Part shown: positions 32,086-39,923 of the stretch, in pieces
Position numbering within the stretch: the first letter of the stretch is position 1
How the letters are laid out: each line of letters starts with the position of its first letter
NCBI RefSeq assembly: GCF_019457615.1
Contig: NZ_CP080414.1
Span: forward strand, 2,850,501-2,914,500
From: Shewanella zhangzhouensis
GTDB taxonomy: Bacteria; Pseudomonadota; Gammaproteobacteria; Enterobacterales; Shewanellaceae
Direction: 5' to 3'
DNA length: 64,000 nucleotides
The notes under the pieces: generated by a model
The model's database searches: none
Told to the model about the DNA's origin: nothing
What the model saw: the letters and a program-made list of their open reading frames with translations, nothing else
Program-made: the position numbers and the translations under genes

Positions 32086-32841
32086 TCATTTAGTCAAAAT
32101 CCTGTACAACTGTTCGCCTATATGCTCCAATCCGTGTCCATTGTAATGCACATTATCAACCGTATATTTTTTTATGTCGTCATCAGACCAATCACAAAAA
32201 TCAATGCTAATAGGCACCTTACTCATTATTAACTGGTCTTGAACGAGTTGTTGATTGATACAACTCGGCCTTTTACGCCAGTAATTTCCGTCCCAATTTT
32301 CTAAAACTCTATTAACTCCGACATATATTAACCCGTTGATTTTTTGCAGTTCGGGAACTATTTTGTTCTCTAAAAATTCCAGCGTCATAAATTGAAGAGT
32401 CTTCTCATCTTCATAGTCACATAAAAAATCCTCCCTGTTTAAAAAGTATTGTAACCAATTCCGCTTTACCAAATATGAATATTTAGTTTCTAACATACTA
32501 TGGTAGGAGGACAATGGTCGAGGAGCAAAATCTACTATCCCACAATGTAAAATTACAAAGTCAAAAACTTCATCACTGTTGTTGTAATAATCTAGGAAAT
32601 CTAAAATACTAGTAAACTTATGCGGGCAAAATTTATAAACAACCTCATAGTTTTTTAGATATTTAATGTAGGAAAAGTACGGGTTCCGTTGTTTATAAAA
32701 ACTATCGATTTCCGTGCCTCTTGAATCTGTGTATAGGAGAACCTTTTTACGCTTCTTCTTATATCTAAGCAACTGGATTTTATAGACAATGTTAAAAATG
32801 CTTAGTATAGTTTTTTTAAGAAATATTTTCGCTTTATTCAT
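32086..32841 (-). CDS. SGNH/GDSL-hydrolase-like protein
   Basis: 251 aa. The order of motifs fits an SGNH hydrolase: LLYTDSRG (nucleophile Ser), VILHCGIVDF (block III), VGVNRV and the C-terminal DNVHYNGHGLEHIG with the Asp-His pair. A basic N-terminal helix could act as a membrane anchor. In polysaccharide loci such proteins are often O-acetyl transferases or esterases; this is inference. ATG at 32841 overlaps the SDR stop by four bases. Very AT-rich. Confidence 0.72.
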   Translation of the reverse strand: MNKAKIFLKKTILSIFNIVYKIQLLRYKKKRKKVLLYTDSRGTEIDSFYKQRNPYFSYIKYLKNYEVVYKFCPHKFTSILDFLDYYNNSDEVFDFVILHCGIVDFAPRPLSSYHSMLETKYSYLVKRNWLQYFLNREDFLCDYEDEKTLQFMTLEFLENKIVPELQKINGLIYVGVNRVLENWDGNYWRKRPSCINQQLVQDQLIMSKVPISIDFCDWSDDDIKKYTVDNVHYNGHGLEHIGEQLYRILTK

Positions 32842-33605
32842 GATGGATCACTTAAACAACTCTTTATTCCACCACTTGCACTAATACAAGCGCCTTGAAC
32901 AAATCCTGCACTCTCCGAGCTTAAAAAAACAGCTAGCTTTGCTACTTCGCTTGGCGTTCCAACTCGTCCAATTGGATGAAACTCTTCAAGACGCCTATAT
33001 TGCTCCTCCCTGCCTAAGAATCCTTCTTTGAGCATTTCAGTTGCAATAGCTGCAGGCTCAATAGCATTTATCCGGACTTTACTACCTAGGTCTAAAACCA
33101 TATTTCGCGTCAATGCACTCAGAGCTGCTTTACTAGTAGCATAAGCAACAAAATCCTTTTTTGAGTTTGTCGCATGTATACTACTTATATTTACAATAGA
33201 ACCACTGTTATTACTAAGCTCATTAACAAAAATCTGGGACAGATAAAAAGGAGCTAATAGATTGACGTTTAATGTCTTATTCCACTGCTGTCGGGTAAGA
33301 GTCTGAGAGTTTTCGACAATCTGAATTGCGGCATTATTAATTAATGCATTAATACCCTGCCCATTGGTCAATTCGTGCACTTTTCTGTGAAATGATGTTG
33401 CAGCAATCTCACATTGAGCAATTTTATCAAGATCTGATTGTAAGAACTTTATATCGTCCAAGTGTTCGAAATTCTCACCAATTTCCCTTACGTCTGTAGC
33501 AATTACATTATAGTTAGCTATGGAAAACTCTTGGACCAGCGCCTGCCCTATACCGCCAAGCGCACCAGTAATTAAGACCCATTTCTTAAGTGTTAACTCT
33601 TCCAT
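32838..33605 (-). CDS. Short-chain dehydrogenase/reductase
   Basis: 255 aa classical SDR. TGALGGIGQAL binds the nucleotide, NNAAIQ is the structural motif, and IVNISSIH with YATSK holds the catalytic Ser, Tyr and Lys. It is grouped with a 2-hydroxyacid dehydrogenase, a cytidylyltransferase, a GT2 enzyme and an SMP-30 lactonase. In that setting it could oxidise a sugar to a lactone. The substrate is not known. Confidence 0.85.
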   Translation of the reverse strand: MEELTLKKWVLITGALGGIGQALVQEFSIANYNVIATDVREIGENFEHLDDIKFLQSDLDKIAQCEIAATSFHRKVHELTNGQGINALINNAAIQIVENSQTLTRQQWNKTLNVNLLAPFYLSQIFVNELSNNSGSIVNISSIHATNSKKDFVAYATSKAALSALTRNMVLDLGSKVRINAIEPAAIATEMLKEGFLGREEQYRRLEEFHPIGRVGTPSEVAKLAVFLSSESAGFVQGACISASGGIKSCLSDPS

Positions 33606-33613
33606 AGATCACC

Positions 33614-34552
33614 TTATCTATTGGCTAGAAAGCTCGCCATTTCATCAATAGCTTTATAAGTGGCACGTCGCACACCTTCTCGCGTATTAGAACCATTATG
33701 GGAACCAAAAATACATTGTGGCATATTACGCAGTTCAGAACTATTTGCTAAAGGTTCAACTTCAAATACGTCTAGCCCTGCAGCAGAGATGTGACCAGTT
33801 TGAAGCGCGTGAATTAAAGCGGCTTCATCAATCAAAGGGCCTCGTGCAACATTTATCACCATGGCTCCCTTTTTCATAGAAGATATAACATCAGCGTCTA
33901 ACATGTGATAATTATGTTCATTTAAAGAGCATGTGAAAATTAGGAAGTCACATCTATCAACTCCATCAGGAAAGACTTTCCTTTCCACAAAGCTAAATCC
34001 CCCATTACCCTCTACACCAGGATCGTAGACAGTTGCAGAAACATCAAAACCTGATAAACGTTTTGTAAGGTTTCTACCAATATCTCCAAAACCAATAACA
34101 CCTATATGTTTTCCTGATATACTCATTCCTGCAGGTTTTGGCCAACTAAAATTACTTCTTATTTCCCTGTCAATAAAGTGCGTTTGTCTTGCCAAAGAGA
34201 GTAAATAACACATGGCAAGATCAGCTACTTCACCACCAAACATATTTGGTGTATTTGTTATGGGGATGTTTAGTTCATGGCATGCTGAAAAATCAACATT
34301 ATCAACTCCGATACCCCATTTAACTGCAGCCTTTAATTTTCCGCCAACTGCAGCTTGAAAGACTCTTTTTGTTGCTGGATCGTCCCCAATAATCCAACCA
34401 TCATACTCAGGTAACAATTGAATTAACTCTTCTTCTGTTAAAACTTGAGTAGTTTTAGCTGCTACTAACTCTAATCCTTGCTGCTTAGCAGGCTCCATAA
34501 ACTCATCCAACAAGCCCAGCATTGGTGGGCAAGTTACCAGTATTCTTTTCAT
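33614..34552 (-). CDS. D-isomer-specific 2-hydroxyacid dehydrogenase
   Basis: 312 aa of the PGDH/formate dehydrogenase-like superfamily. The Rossmann motif GVIGFGDIGRNL, the catalytic Arg in NVARGPLIDEAAL, the Glu region AGLDVFEVEPL and a catalytic His in FGSHNG are visible. It oxidises a D-2-hydroxyacid or reduces a 2-keto acid with NAD(H). Since it sits next to a CMP-transferase and a lactonase, an aldonate or ulosonate substrate is plausible. It starts 4 bp after the cytidylyltransferase. Confidence 0.87.
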   Translation of the reverse strand: MKRILVTCPPMLGLLDEFMEPAKQQGLELVAAKTTQVLTEEELIQLLPEYDGWIIGDDPATKRVFQAAVGGKLKAAVKWGIGVDNVDFSACHELNIPITNTPNMFGGEVADLAMCYLLSLARQTHFIDREIRSNFSWPKPAGMSISGKHIGVIGFGDIGRNLTKRLSGFDVSATVYDPGVEGNGGFSFVERKVFPDGVDRCDFLIFTCSLNEHNYHMLDADVISSMKKGAMVINVARGPLIDEAALIHALQTGHISAAGLDVFEVEPLANSSELRNMPQCIFGSHNGSNTREGVRRATYKAIDEMASFLANR

Positions 34553-34556
34553 TTTC

Positions 34557-35249
34557 TTATACCTTAATCATCTGCTTTTCAAACATGTAGTGTGTCATAA
34601 CAACCGCACGGTCCCAATCGTCTGGTGTATCTATATCTGACGACTCGAGAGCAGGTGTAACCATCATAGTTGGCTTTTTACCTATTCTCGCTTTTGTTGA
34701 AGCAAAACTCTGGCGATTGAATAGGTATAAATTTGAATTTTCTTCATACCATGGTTCAAGATCCTGAGTAGGTATTAAGTTTTCTGGATCATGATTAATA
34801 GGTTGACAGGATTCATTATAAAATCTCGTTTGAATTTTATTTACTGTAAATAAGGAATCTGCGTTTCCTGATGCCAACTCAGAAATATATTTGGTTAACG
34901 CTTGCCTTATCGTATCTTTGGAGATTAATGGATTTGTAGTATGCGTCATTAGATAAATATCAGCTTCAACATTTTCAACATCATCTTGTAAAACTCTGTT
35001 CATTGAAACGTTATCACCACAAATACTAGGTTTTCTTTGCCGAATTGATACGCGTTCTGACTCAATCAAACCATTTTTTAAAAGAATTTCTCTAGCATCT
35101 GTATTTATAACAACTTCATCGATCTCTTCAATACTAAGTAGAGTATCTAAAATCCATTTAAACAGCGGTTTACCACAAAAATCTTTGAAATTTTTTCCTG
35201 GCACTCTCGTGCTATTAGCCTTCATGGGCAATAAAGCAACAATTCTCAT
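34557..35249 (-). CDS. CMP-sugar-acid synthetase-like cytidylyltransferase (NeuA/KdsB superfamily)
   Basis: 230 aa. The N-terminus ALLPMKANSTRVPGKNFKDF is the nucleotide-binding P-loop-like motif of acylneuraminate cytidylyltransferases, followed by the KPLFKWILDTL block and SSDIDTPDDW near the end. These enzymes activate 2-keto sugar acids as CMP derivatives. No NeuB-, KdsA- or LegI-type synthase is present in the window, so the acid substrate must come from another route or another locus. Confidence 0.85.
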   Translation of the reverse strand: MRIVALLPMKANSTRVPGKNFKDFCGKPLFKWILDTLLSIEEIDEVVINTDAREILLKNGLIESERVSIRQRKPSICGDNVSMNRVLQDDVENVEADIYLMTHTTNPLISKDTIRQALTKYISELASGNADSLFTVNKIQTRFYNESCQPINHDPENLIPTQDLEPWYEENSNLYLFNRQSFASTKARIGKKPTMMVTPALESSDIDTPDDWDRAVVMTHYMFEKQMIKV

Positions 35250-35274
35250 ATTAGCGATAACCTTTTACTTAAAA

Positions 35275-36195
35275 CTAAATATCCTCAGATACATCCATAT
35301 CTGTTACTCGCGGGTAAAAATATTTATACTTCATGCTTTGCGATAGCTTTCTATGCATTTTGTTTCCAACATAAGCACCATAATATTGAGCCACTCTAAA
35401 AGCAAATATCGATTTAATCTCTTGAAAAAATATTTTTTCAGTTATAGCTTTTTTGATGTCTTTTGCAATACCAACCAATATGTAACTAATCATATCAAAA
35501 AAACTTATTTGAACTTGTGGCATTATTTGTTGTAATGCTACGGCTTCTCTTTCATACCTAATTTTAATTTTTGACCAAGTTTCATCGTGTATATGATAAA
35601 CAGAAGCCTCTGACACGTACCCTATTTTTTTTCCGTTATCGACTAGCAATTTTGCTAGGTACATGTCCTCACATCCTGTGAGTTCTTCGTTGAATCTATG
35701 CGCCAACCAAGCATCTTTTCGTATAGCGGCGTTAGCATTGTTACAGAAAAAACCTACTTGAGGGATACGTGATTGCCCTGGGAAGTATTTATCGAATAAC
35801 TGTCTCTCACTAAATTTAGTAGTATCACGCCCTAACTGCCTCCCATATGTATAACTACAAGTATCTAAGAGAGGAGTAACAAGGTTTTTAATCCAATATC
35901 TGTCCGTAGGAATACAATGTCCACTTATAAAAGCAAAATAGTCTCCGCTTGCAAAATCGCATCCATCATTCAATGATTTACCAAACGTAAAATCTTCTTT
36001 TTTGATGTGTGTTATTTTACAACCATAGCTATCAGCTATTTCTAAAGTGTGATCGGTTGAACCTGAGTCGATTATTACAGTTTCAATTTCAAATTCAGAT
36101 TTATCTTGATTTTTTATTGATTCCAGTAGCTCTACTAAATGCTTTTCCTCATTTAAGGTTCTGATCACGATGCTTACAAGCGGTTTAATACTCAT
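35275..36195 (-). CDS. Family 2 glycosyltransferase
   Basis: About 306 aa. GT-A motifs are clear: LVSIVIRTLNEEKHL, TVIIDSGSTDHTLEIA, and FGKSLNDGCDFASGDYFAFISGH. ATG at 36195 (MSIKPLVS) has a GGAAG site; an upstream start at 36216 is less likely. It overlaps the SMP-30 gene by 11 bases. It could transfer the CMP-activated acid made by its neighbours, although most CMP-sugar enzymes are not GT2, so the donor is open. Confidence 0.88.
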   Translation of the reverse strand: MSIKPLVSIVIRTLNEEKHLVELLESIKNQDKSEFEIETVIIDSGSTDHTLEIADSYGCKITHIKKEDFTFGKSLNDGCDFASGDYFAFISGHCIPTDRYWIKNLVTPLLDTCSYTYGRQLGRDTTKFSERQLFDKYFPGQSRIPQVGFFCNNANAAIRKDAWLAHRFNEELTGCEDMYLAKLLVDNGKKIGYVSEASVYHIHDETWSKIKIRYEREAVALQQIMPQVQISFFDMISYILVGIAKDIKKAITEKIFFQEIKSIFAFRVAQYYGAYVGNKMHRKLSQSMKYKYFYPRVTDMDVSEDI

Positions 36196-37030
36196 AATCA
36201 CTTCCCAAATCAACAACTAACGTTTTTCCAGAGAGAGGGTATTGTTTTAACTGTTCAAGGGTCATGTTTTCACGAGCGCTAGAAACATATAGCCATCGAT
36301 TCTCATGTATAACACAGTTTGTTGGTCTAAGTACTGGCAACGATATCTGTTTCACCACATTGCCAACACTGTCGAGAACAAGTACCCCGGCACCGTCCCA
36401 TAAAGCAATATGTATAAACCCTCTAGCAGATAAGCACCCTCCATCGGGTGTAAAGTCTTTTTTGGAAAAGTCCTTCCACAGTCTAAGAAGCTCTTGTCGT
36501 TTTTCGTCTTTAACCAAACTAAGCTCATAAATTTTCTTAGTAAATGAATCAGAGATTAATAAAGACTCGCCCATTTGAACAAATGTATTTGGAATATGAA
36601 AGTCTAAATTATGCACGACTACGGAATTTTCTGGTGTCGAATGATATATCTTCCCAATAGTACTTTCAGGATTATATGCCATTGTTCCATAAACTAAGCT
36701 ACCATCAGCCAATTTCACTCCATCATTTGCTCTGTGCGTATGCGCACAGTGGTCTATATGCGGACTTAAGCACTTTACACTACCATTTGATAACTTTAAT
36801 TCCTTAAGGCCACTTTTATCAGCATATATAAGCGAGTCTTCGGATACCGAAAATATACAACTCGGGTACCCATCGATTATAAAAACATTAATAAGGCTTT
36901 GCTCTAGAATACTAAATTGATACAAACTGCCTTTTAAAATATCAACCCAATACAACATTTGTCTTTGGTTATCTAGAAAAATCCCTTCACCTAGTTCACA
37001 TTCAGGAGCAAGCAGCGCTTTAATTTCCAT
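36185..37030 (-). CDS. SMP-30/gluconolactonase-family protein
   Basis: About 281 aa six-bladed propeller of the SMP-30/LRE family, usually calcium- or zinc-dependent lactonases. The metal-site residues are visible in ECELGEGIFLD (Glu), HRANDGVKLADGSLVYGTM (Asn-Asp-Gly) and LLISDSFTKKIYEL (Asp). A TTG at 37045 is possible, but ATG at 37030 fits the family (MEIKALLAPECELGEG). It opens the putative sugar-acid module. In biosynthesis it would hydrolyse a sugar lactone to an aldonic acid. Confidence 0.85.
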   Translation of the reverse strand: MEIKALLAPECELGEGIFLDNQRQMLYWVDILKGSLYQFSILEQSLINVFIIDGYPSCIFSVSEDSLIYADKSGLKELKLSNGSVKCLSPHIDHCAHTHRANDGVKLADGSLVYGTMAYNPESTIGKIYHSTPENSVVVHNLDFHIPNTFVQMGESLLISDSFTKKIYELSLVKDEKRQELLRLWKDFSKKDFTPDGGCLSARGFIHIALWDGAGVLVLDSVGNVVKQISLPVLRPTNCVIHENRWLYVSSARENMTLEQLKQYPLSGKTLVVDLGSDYEY

Positions 37031-37138
37031 AAAATTTACTTTCAACGATAAATATAGTTTATTTAATTAGGTAATGATGATTGAACTAATTAAACCTAGT
37101 AACCAATAATACCGCTTTAACATTGGCACTAAAAAGTT

Positions 37139-38188
37139 TTAACTCAGCCTTAATCTAATCCAACTTACAACCTGCCAAACATGCATTAAAATCCAACTGT
37201 AGATGGTAAACATTATCATAAAGCCAAAAAACATTAATGACTCTGAAACCATATAGACTTCGGCCAGGCAACCTATGATTGTAATAAATGCTGAAATAAC
37301 TGTTATAATAAGCAATGTTTGCTTACGGTTAAAACCAGCACGTTCAAAAATATGATGAAGATGATCTCTATCTGCTTTGAAGGGCGAAACTCCCTTACGA
37401 ATTCGGCGATACATTATTGCAGCCATATCCATAAGAGGAATGGCTATCAGGTACAAAGCCGTTACTGGGCGAAATGCTTGAACGTCTTGGCTTGAACCAA
37501 TTACCAAAAGCCACACTACGGTTAAGCCAATTAACATACTGCCAGCATCGCCCATAAAAATTTTGCCGAAGTTTTTAGGCCAACTAAGATTAAACATCAA
37601 GTATGCTAATAAAGCCGCAATAAATAATATTGGCAATAAATACCAGTCATTATTCACACGACTAAGTAGAAATGCCAATCCAGAAAAGGTGACCAAACTT
37701 AACATACCCGCGAGACCATCGATACCATCAACCATGTTAAACGCATTGATTGCACCTATAACAGCGACTATCGTAACCAAAGCACCTAAAGGACCAAGCA
37801 GAACCTCGATTGGACCAACAATATGACCAAGAGTTTTAAGGTAAAAACCTGCTCCAAATATCATCAAAGAAGCTACTAGTACTTGAGACGTCATTCGAAG
37901 CTTGACAGACAGGTCGTATCTATCATCCAATACGCCTAGAAACAAAATTAGAGCAGACGATATGAGGTAAATATTAAATATTTGGCTTTGCTGAATAAAA
38001 AACATAGAAGCCATCAACACGCCAATAAATATTGAGATACCCCCAATGAGAGGGATAGCTCCAACGTGCAATTTACGCTCATTAGGTAGATCAACGAGCC
38101 CCGCCTTTACCGCCAAAGGCTTTATCAATTTAATGGCAACAAAGGAAATACCGAATGTTGCCAAAAGTGGGATAACATAATCCATCAT
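37139..38188 (-). CDS. wecA: Undecaprenyl-phosphate sugar-1-phosphate transferase, WecA/MraY type
   Basis: 349 aa, about ten or eleven transmembrane helices. Family motifs are visible: GVLDDRYDLS, NAFNMVDGIDGL, FMGDAGSMLIG and RDHLHHIFERAGF. The enzyme moves GlcNAc-1-P or a related sugar phosphate to undecaprenyl phosphate and starts the repeat unit. The only initiating transferase in the locus. Two ATGs, at 38188 and 38185, follow AAGGGG. The N-terminus carries NERKLHVGAIPLIGG, a further family hallmark. Confidence 0.93.
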   Translation of the reverse strand: MMDYVIPLLATFGISFVAIKLIKPLAVKAGLVDLPNERKLHVGAIPLIGGISIFIGVLMASMFFIQQSQIFNIYLISSALILFLGVLDDRYDLSVKLRMTSQVLVASLMIFGAGFYLKTLGHIVGPIEVLLGPLGALVTIVAVIGAINAFNMVDGIDGLAGMLSLVTFSGLAFLLSRVNNDWYLLPILFIAALLAYLMFNLSWPKNFGKIFMGDAGSMLIGLTVVWLLVIGSSQDVQAFRPVTALYLIAIPLMDMAAIMYRRIRKGVSPFKADRDHLHHIFERAGFNRKQTLLIITVISAFITIIGCLAEVYMVSESLMFFGFMIMFTIYSWILMHVWQVVSWIRLRLS

Positions 38189-38230
38189 TTCACCCCTTCC
38201 AGACTAAACTTCATGAATCAATCCAAAATA

Positions 38231-38271
38231 TTCCAGGTTCTAGGTTCTAGGTTTTAGGTTCTAGGTTCTAG
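38231..38271. repeat. TTCTAGG heptamer array between wzz and wecA
   Basis: Six units in register: TTCCAGG, TTCTAGG twice, TTTTAGG, TTCTAGG and a final TTCTAG. It fills part of the 106-bp gap between the two genes and uses the same unit as the large array at 42.6 kb. Confidence 0.95.
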
Positions 38272-38294
38272 CACCCATTACAGCCACGCTAAAT

Positions 38295-39281
38295 TTACTT
38301 TCTCACAAAATGTCTGAACAACACGATCATGATCGCGAGCATGCCCCCCAGCATCGTTCCAAGCACACAAATCAAAGCACGCTTTGGTTTTGCCTTCTCT
38401 TCAGGTACCAATGCTGGGTCCAGAGTTTTAAACACATATTCATCACGGACTTCAGCAAACATGATGGTTTTCGCCTGTTCTTCTACCAGCTTGTATAAAA
38501 TGGCTCGTATATCAGCCACGTTAGTAAGTTCTATCTGTTTATTCAAAAACTCGGTGCTGCGCATGGCCTCTGACACATCGCGCTCTTTCATCACGCGATT
38601 GATGTCGGCTACTAGCCAGTCTACCCACTGTTTTGCAACAAACGGCGATTGGTGCTGGACAGCAAGCTTAACCATGCCGCTTTCTTTGTCTTTGCTTACA
38701 GCCAGGATTTTTAAAAACTCTTTGTGCGATTCCAATAATGATGGTTCAGGCTTAAATGGCGCCTTCACCTCGCGGACCCAGGTTTTGGTCTGTGCGTTAT
38801 AGAGTTCTGGGTCAAAACTTAAGCTGTTATCCGCCATGTGCCATTTGTCTACTGCCATCAGCTCAGGCAGTATTTGGTGTTTTTCAATGAACTCACCCAC
38901 AAATTGGCGCGACTTTAGTACTTCAATGGCGAGCTGGGTTTTATCTGTGCCACTGCCGCCGCCCAAATTTATGCCCGCCATACTGGCGAGGCCTCCGAAC
39001 TGGGATGCCAAGGCAGCAAGACCACCGCTACTGCCATCTGCGTCAGCTGGTGCCAATAGTGCTTCGGCTTTATATATATTTGGCTGCATGATGGCAAAAA
39101 TCACCGATCCAATGGCAAAAACGGCGGTAATAGCGATGATGAGCCATTTGCCTTGCCAGATGACAGAGAAGAGCTCTCGCAAATCGATTTCATCGGAACT
39201 TTCCAACGGTCGTGAGCGGGGGAAGTCGGCATCCGCATTTGATGTAGAACTATGTGGGTTATGAGTAATTTGAGTAGTCAT
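38295..39281 (-). CDS. wzz: Chain-length determinant protein (Wzz)
   Basis: 328 aa polysaccharide co-polymerase. N-terminal EIDLRELFSVIWQGKWLIIAI leads into the first membrane helix (about residues 50-70). A long periplasmic part with helical segments follows, then a C-terminal helix (ICVLGTMLGGMLAIMIVLF) after the proline motif PKRA. No C-terminal tyrosine-kinase domain, so it is the LPS-type Wzz class. It sets the polymer length made by Wzy. The neighbouring SLBB exporter is more typical of capsules, so the locus mixes both styles. Confidence 0.9.
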   Translation of the reverse strand: MTTQITHNPHSSTSNADADFPRSRPLESSDEIDLRELFSVIWQGKWLIIAITAVFAIGSVIFAIMQPNIYKAEALLAPADADGSSGGLAALASQFGGLASMAGINLGGGSGTDKTQLAIEVLKSRQFVGEFIEKHQILPELMAVDKWHMADNSLSFDPELYNAQTKTWVREVKAPFKPEPSLLESHKEFLKILAVSKDKESGMVKLAVQHQSPFVAKQWVDWLVADINRVMKERDVSEAMRSTEFLNKQIELTNVADIRAILYKLVEEQAKTIMFAEVRDEYVFKTLDPALVPEEKAKPKRALICVLGTMLGGMLAIMIVLFRHFVRK

Positions 39282-39309
39282 TAGCTTTTATGTATGGAAA
39301 GTTGAACGA

Positions 39310-39395
39310 TTCTCTACGGAACACGTTGTTAAGGAACGTTCCACGACTACAGTCGTTACACTACGGAACGCTTCGCTACAGAAAAAGAAAATTAA
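39310..39395. repeat. Mini-hairpin array downstream of the second four-helix-bundle gene
   Basis: Small stem-loops (GGAACACGTTGTT, ACGACTACAGTCGT, GAACGCTTCGC) joined by CTACGGAACG-type linkers, between wzz and the four-helix-bundle gene. Linkers are CTAC rather than CTAG, so this is a diverged form of the arrays elsewhere. Confidence 0.75.
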
Positions 39396-39407
39396 ACCGT
39401 TTCCGGC

Positions 39408-39803
39408 CTACGATTTACTGCTTGCGGTCTTAGGTTTACCTTTTGCAGCCTTAGGTTTACACCTGTTACTTATGCTGTATATCAGCCCGCCTAACATTGC
39501 GGAAATCGTCTGTGCATCATCCAGCAAATCATCAACAGTACTGTCATTCAGATAGCCTATGTCTCTTCCAATCATGGCCTGAGTTATGAACTCGGCCAAA
39601 GACCCTTTGGCAATGAAGAGAAACTGTATTTGCTCTTTCGGGCCTTGCCTTTCAATCCCCTCGGCAATATTAGAAGGAATTGACAATGCACAGCCGGTAA
39701 TTTGGTCCTTAAAGCCCCAATCCTTTAGGCCACTAGTTTCTCGGTAAGTGGTAATGGCAAGCTGATAGCTCAGCTGCCACACCTCTAACGATTTAAATTT
39801 CAT
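39408..39803 (-). CDS. Four-helix-bundle protein (S23/TIGR02436-like), copy 2
   Basis: About 131 aa. Begins MKFKSLEVWQLSYQLAITTY and carries the family hallmark DQITGCALSIPSNIAEGIER, then the third helix FLFIAKGSLAEFITQAMIG. This is the more usual subtype of the family; copy 1 is more divergent. The basic tail KPKAAKGKPKTASSKS could bind nucleic acid. ATG at 39803 has AAGG six bases upstream; the ATG at 39809 would leave no spacing. It lies between wza and wzz and has no obvious role in export. Both flanks are mini-hairpin arrays. Confidence 0.9.
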   Translation of the reverse strand: MKFKSLEVWQLSYQLAITTYRETSGLKDWGFKDQITGCALSIPSNIAEGIERQGPKEQIQFLFIAKGSLAEFITQAMIGRDIGYLNDSTVDDLLDDAQTISAMLGGLIYSISNRCKPKAAKGKPKTASSKS

Positions 39804-39849
39804 ATCCATCCTTGGAATAACGAAATGAACATCTACGATTTATCGTCAC

Positions 39850-39917
39850 TGTAGCAACGCAGTTGCGTTCTGTAGGCCGAAGGGCGTTCAGACGCCCGCT
39901 TTGCGGGCGCTCTGGCC
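39850..39917. repeat. Mini-hairpin array upstream of the second four-helix-bundle gene
   Basis: Three units: AACGCAGTTGCGTT, GGCCGAAGGGC and GCCCGCTTTGCGGGC, joined by TTCTGTAG and TTCAGAC-like linkers. The array lies between the end of the SLBB gene and the four-helix-bundle gene. Confidence 0.85.
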
Positions 39918-39923
39918 TTCGAG

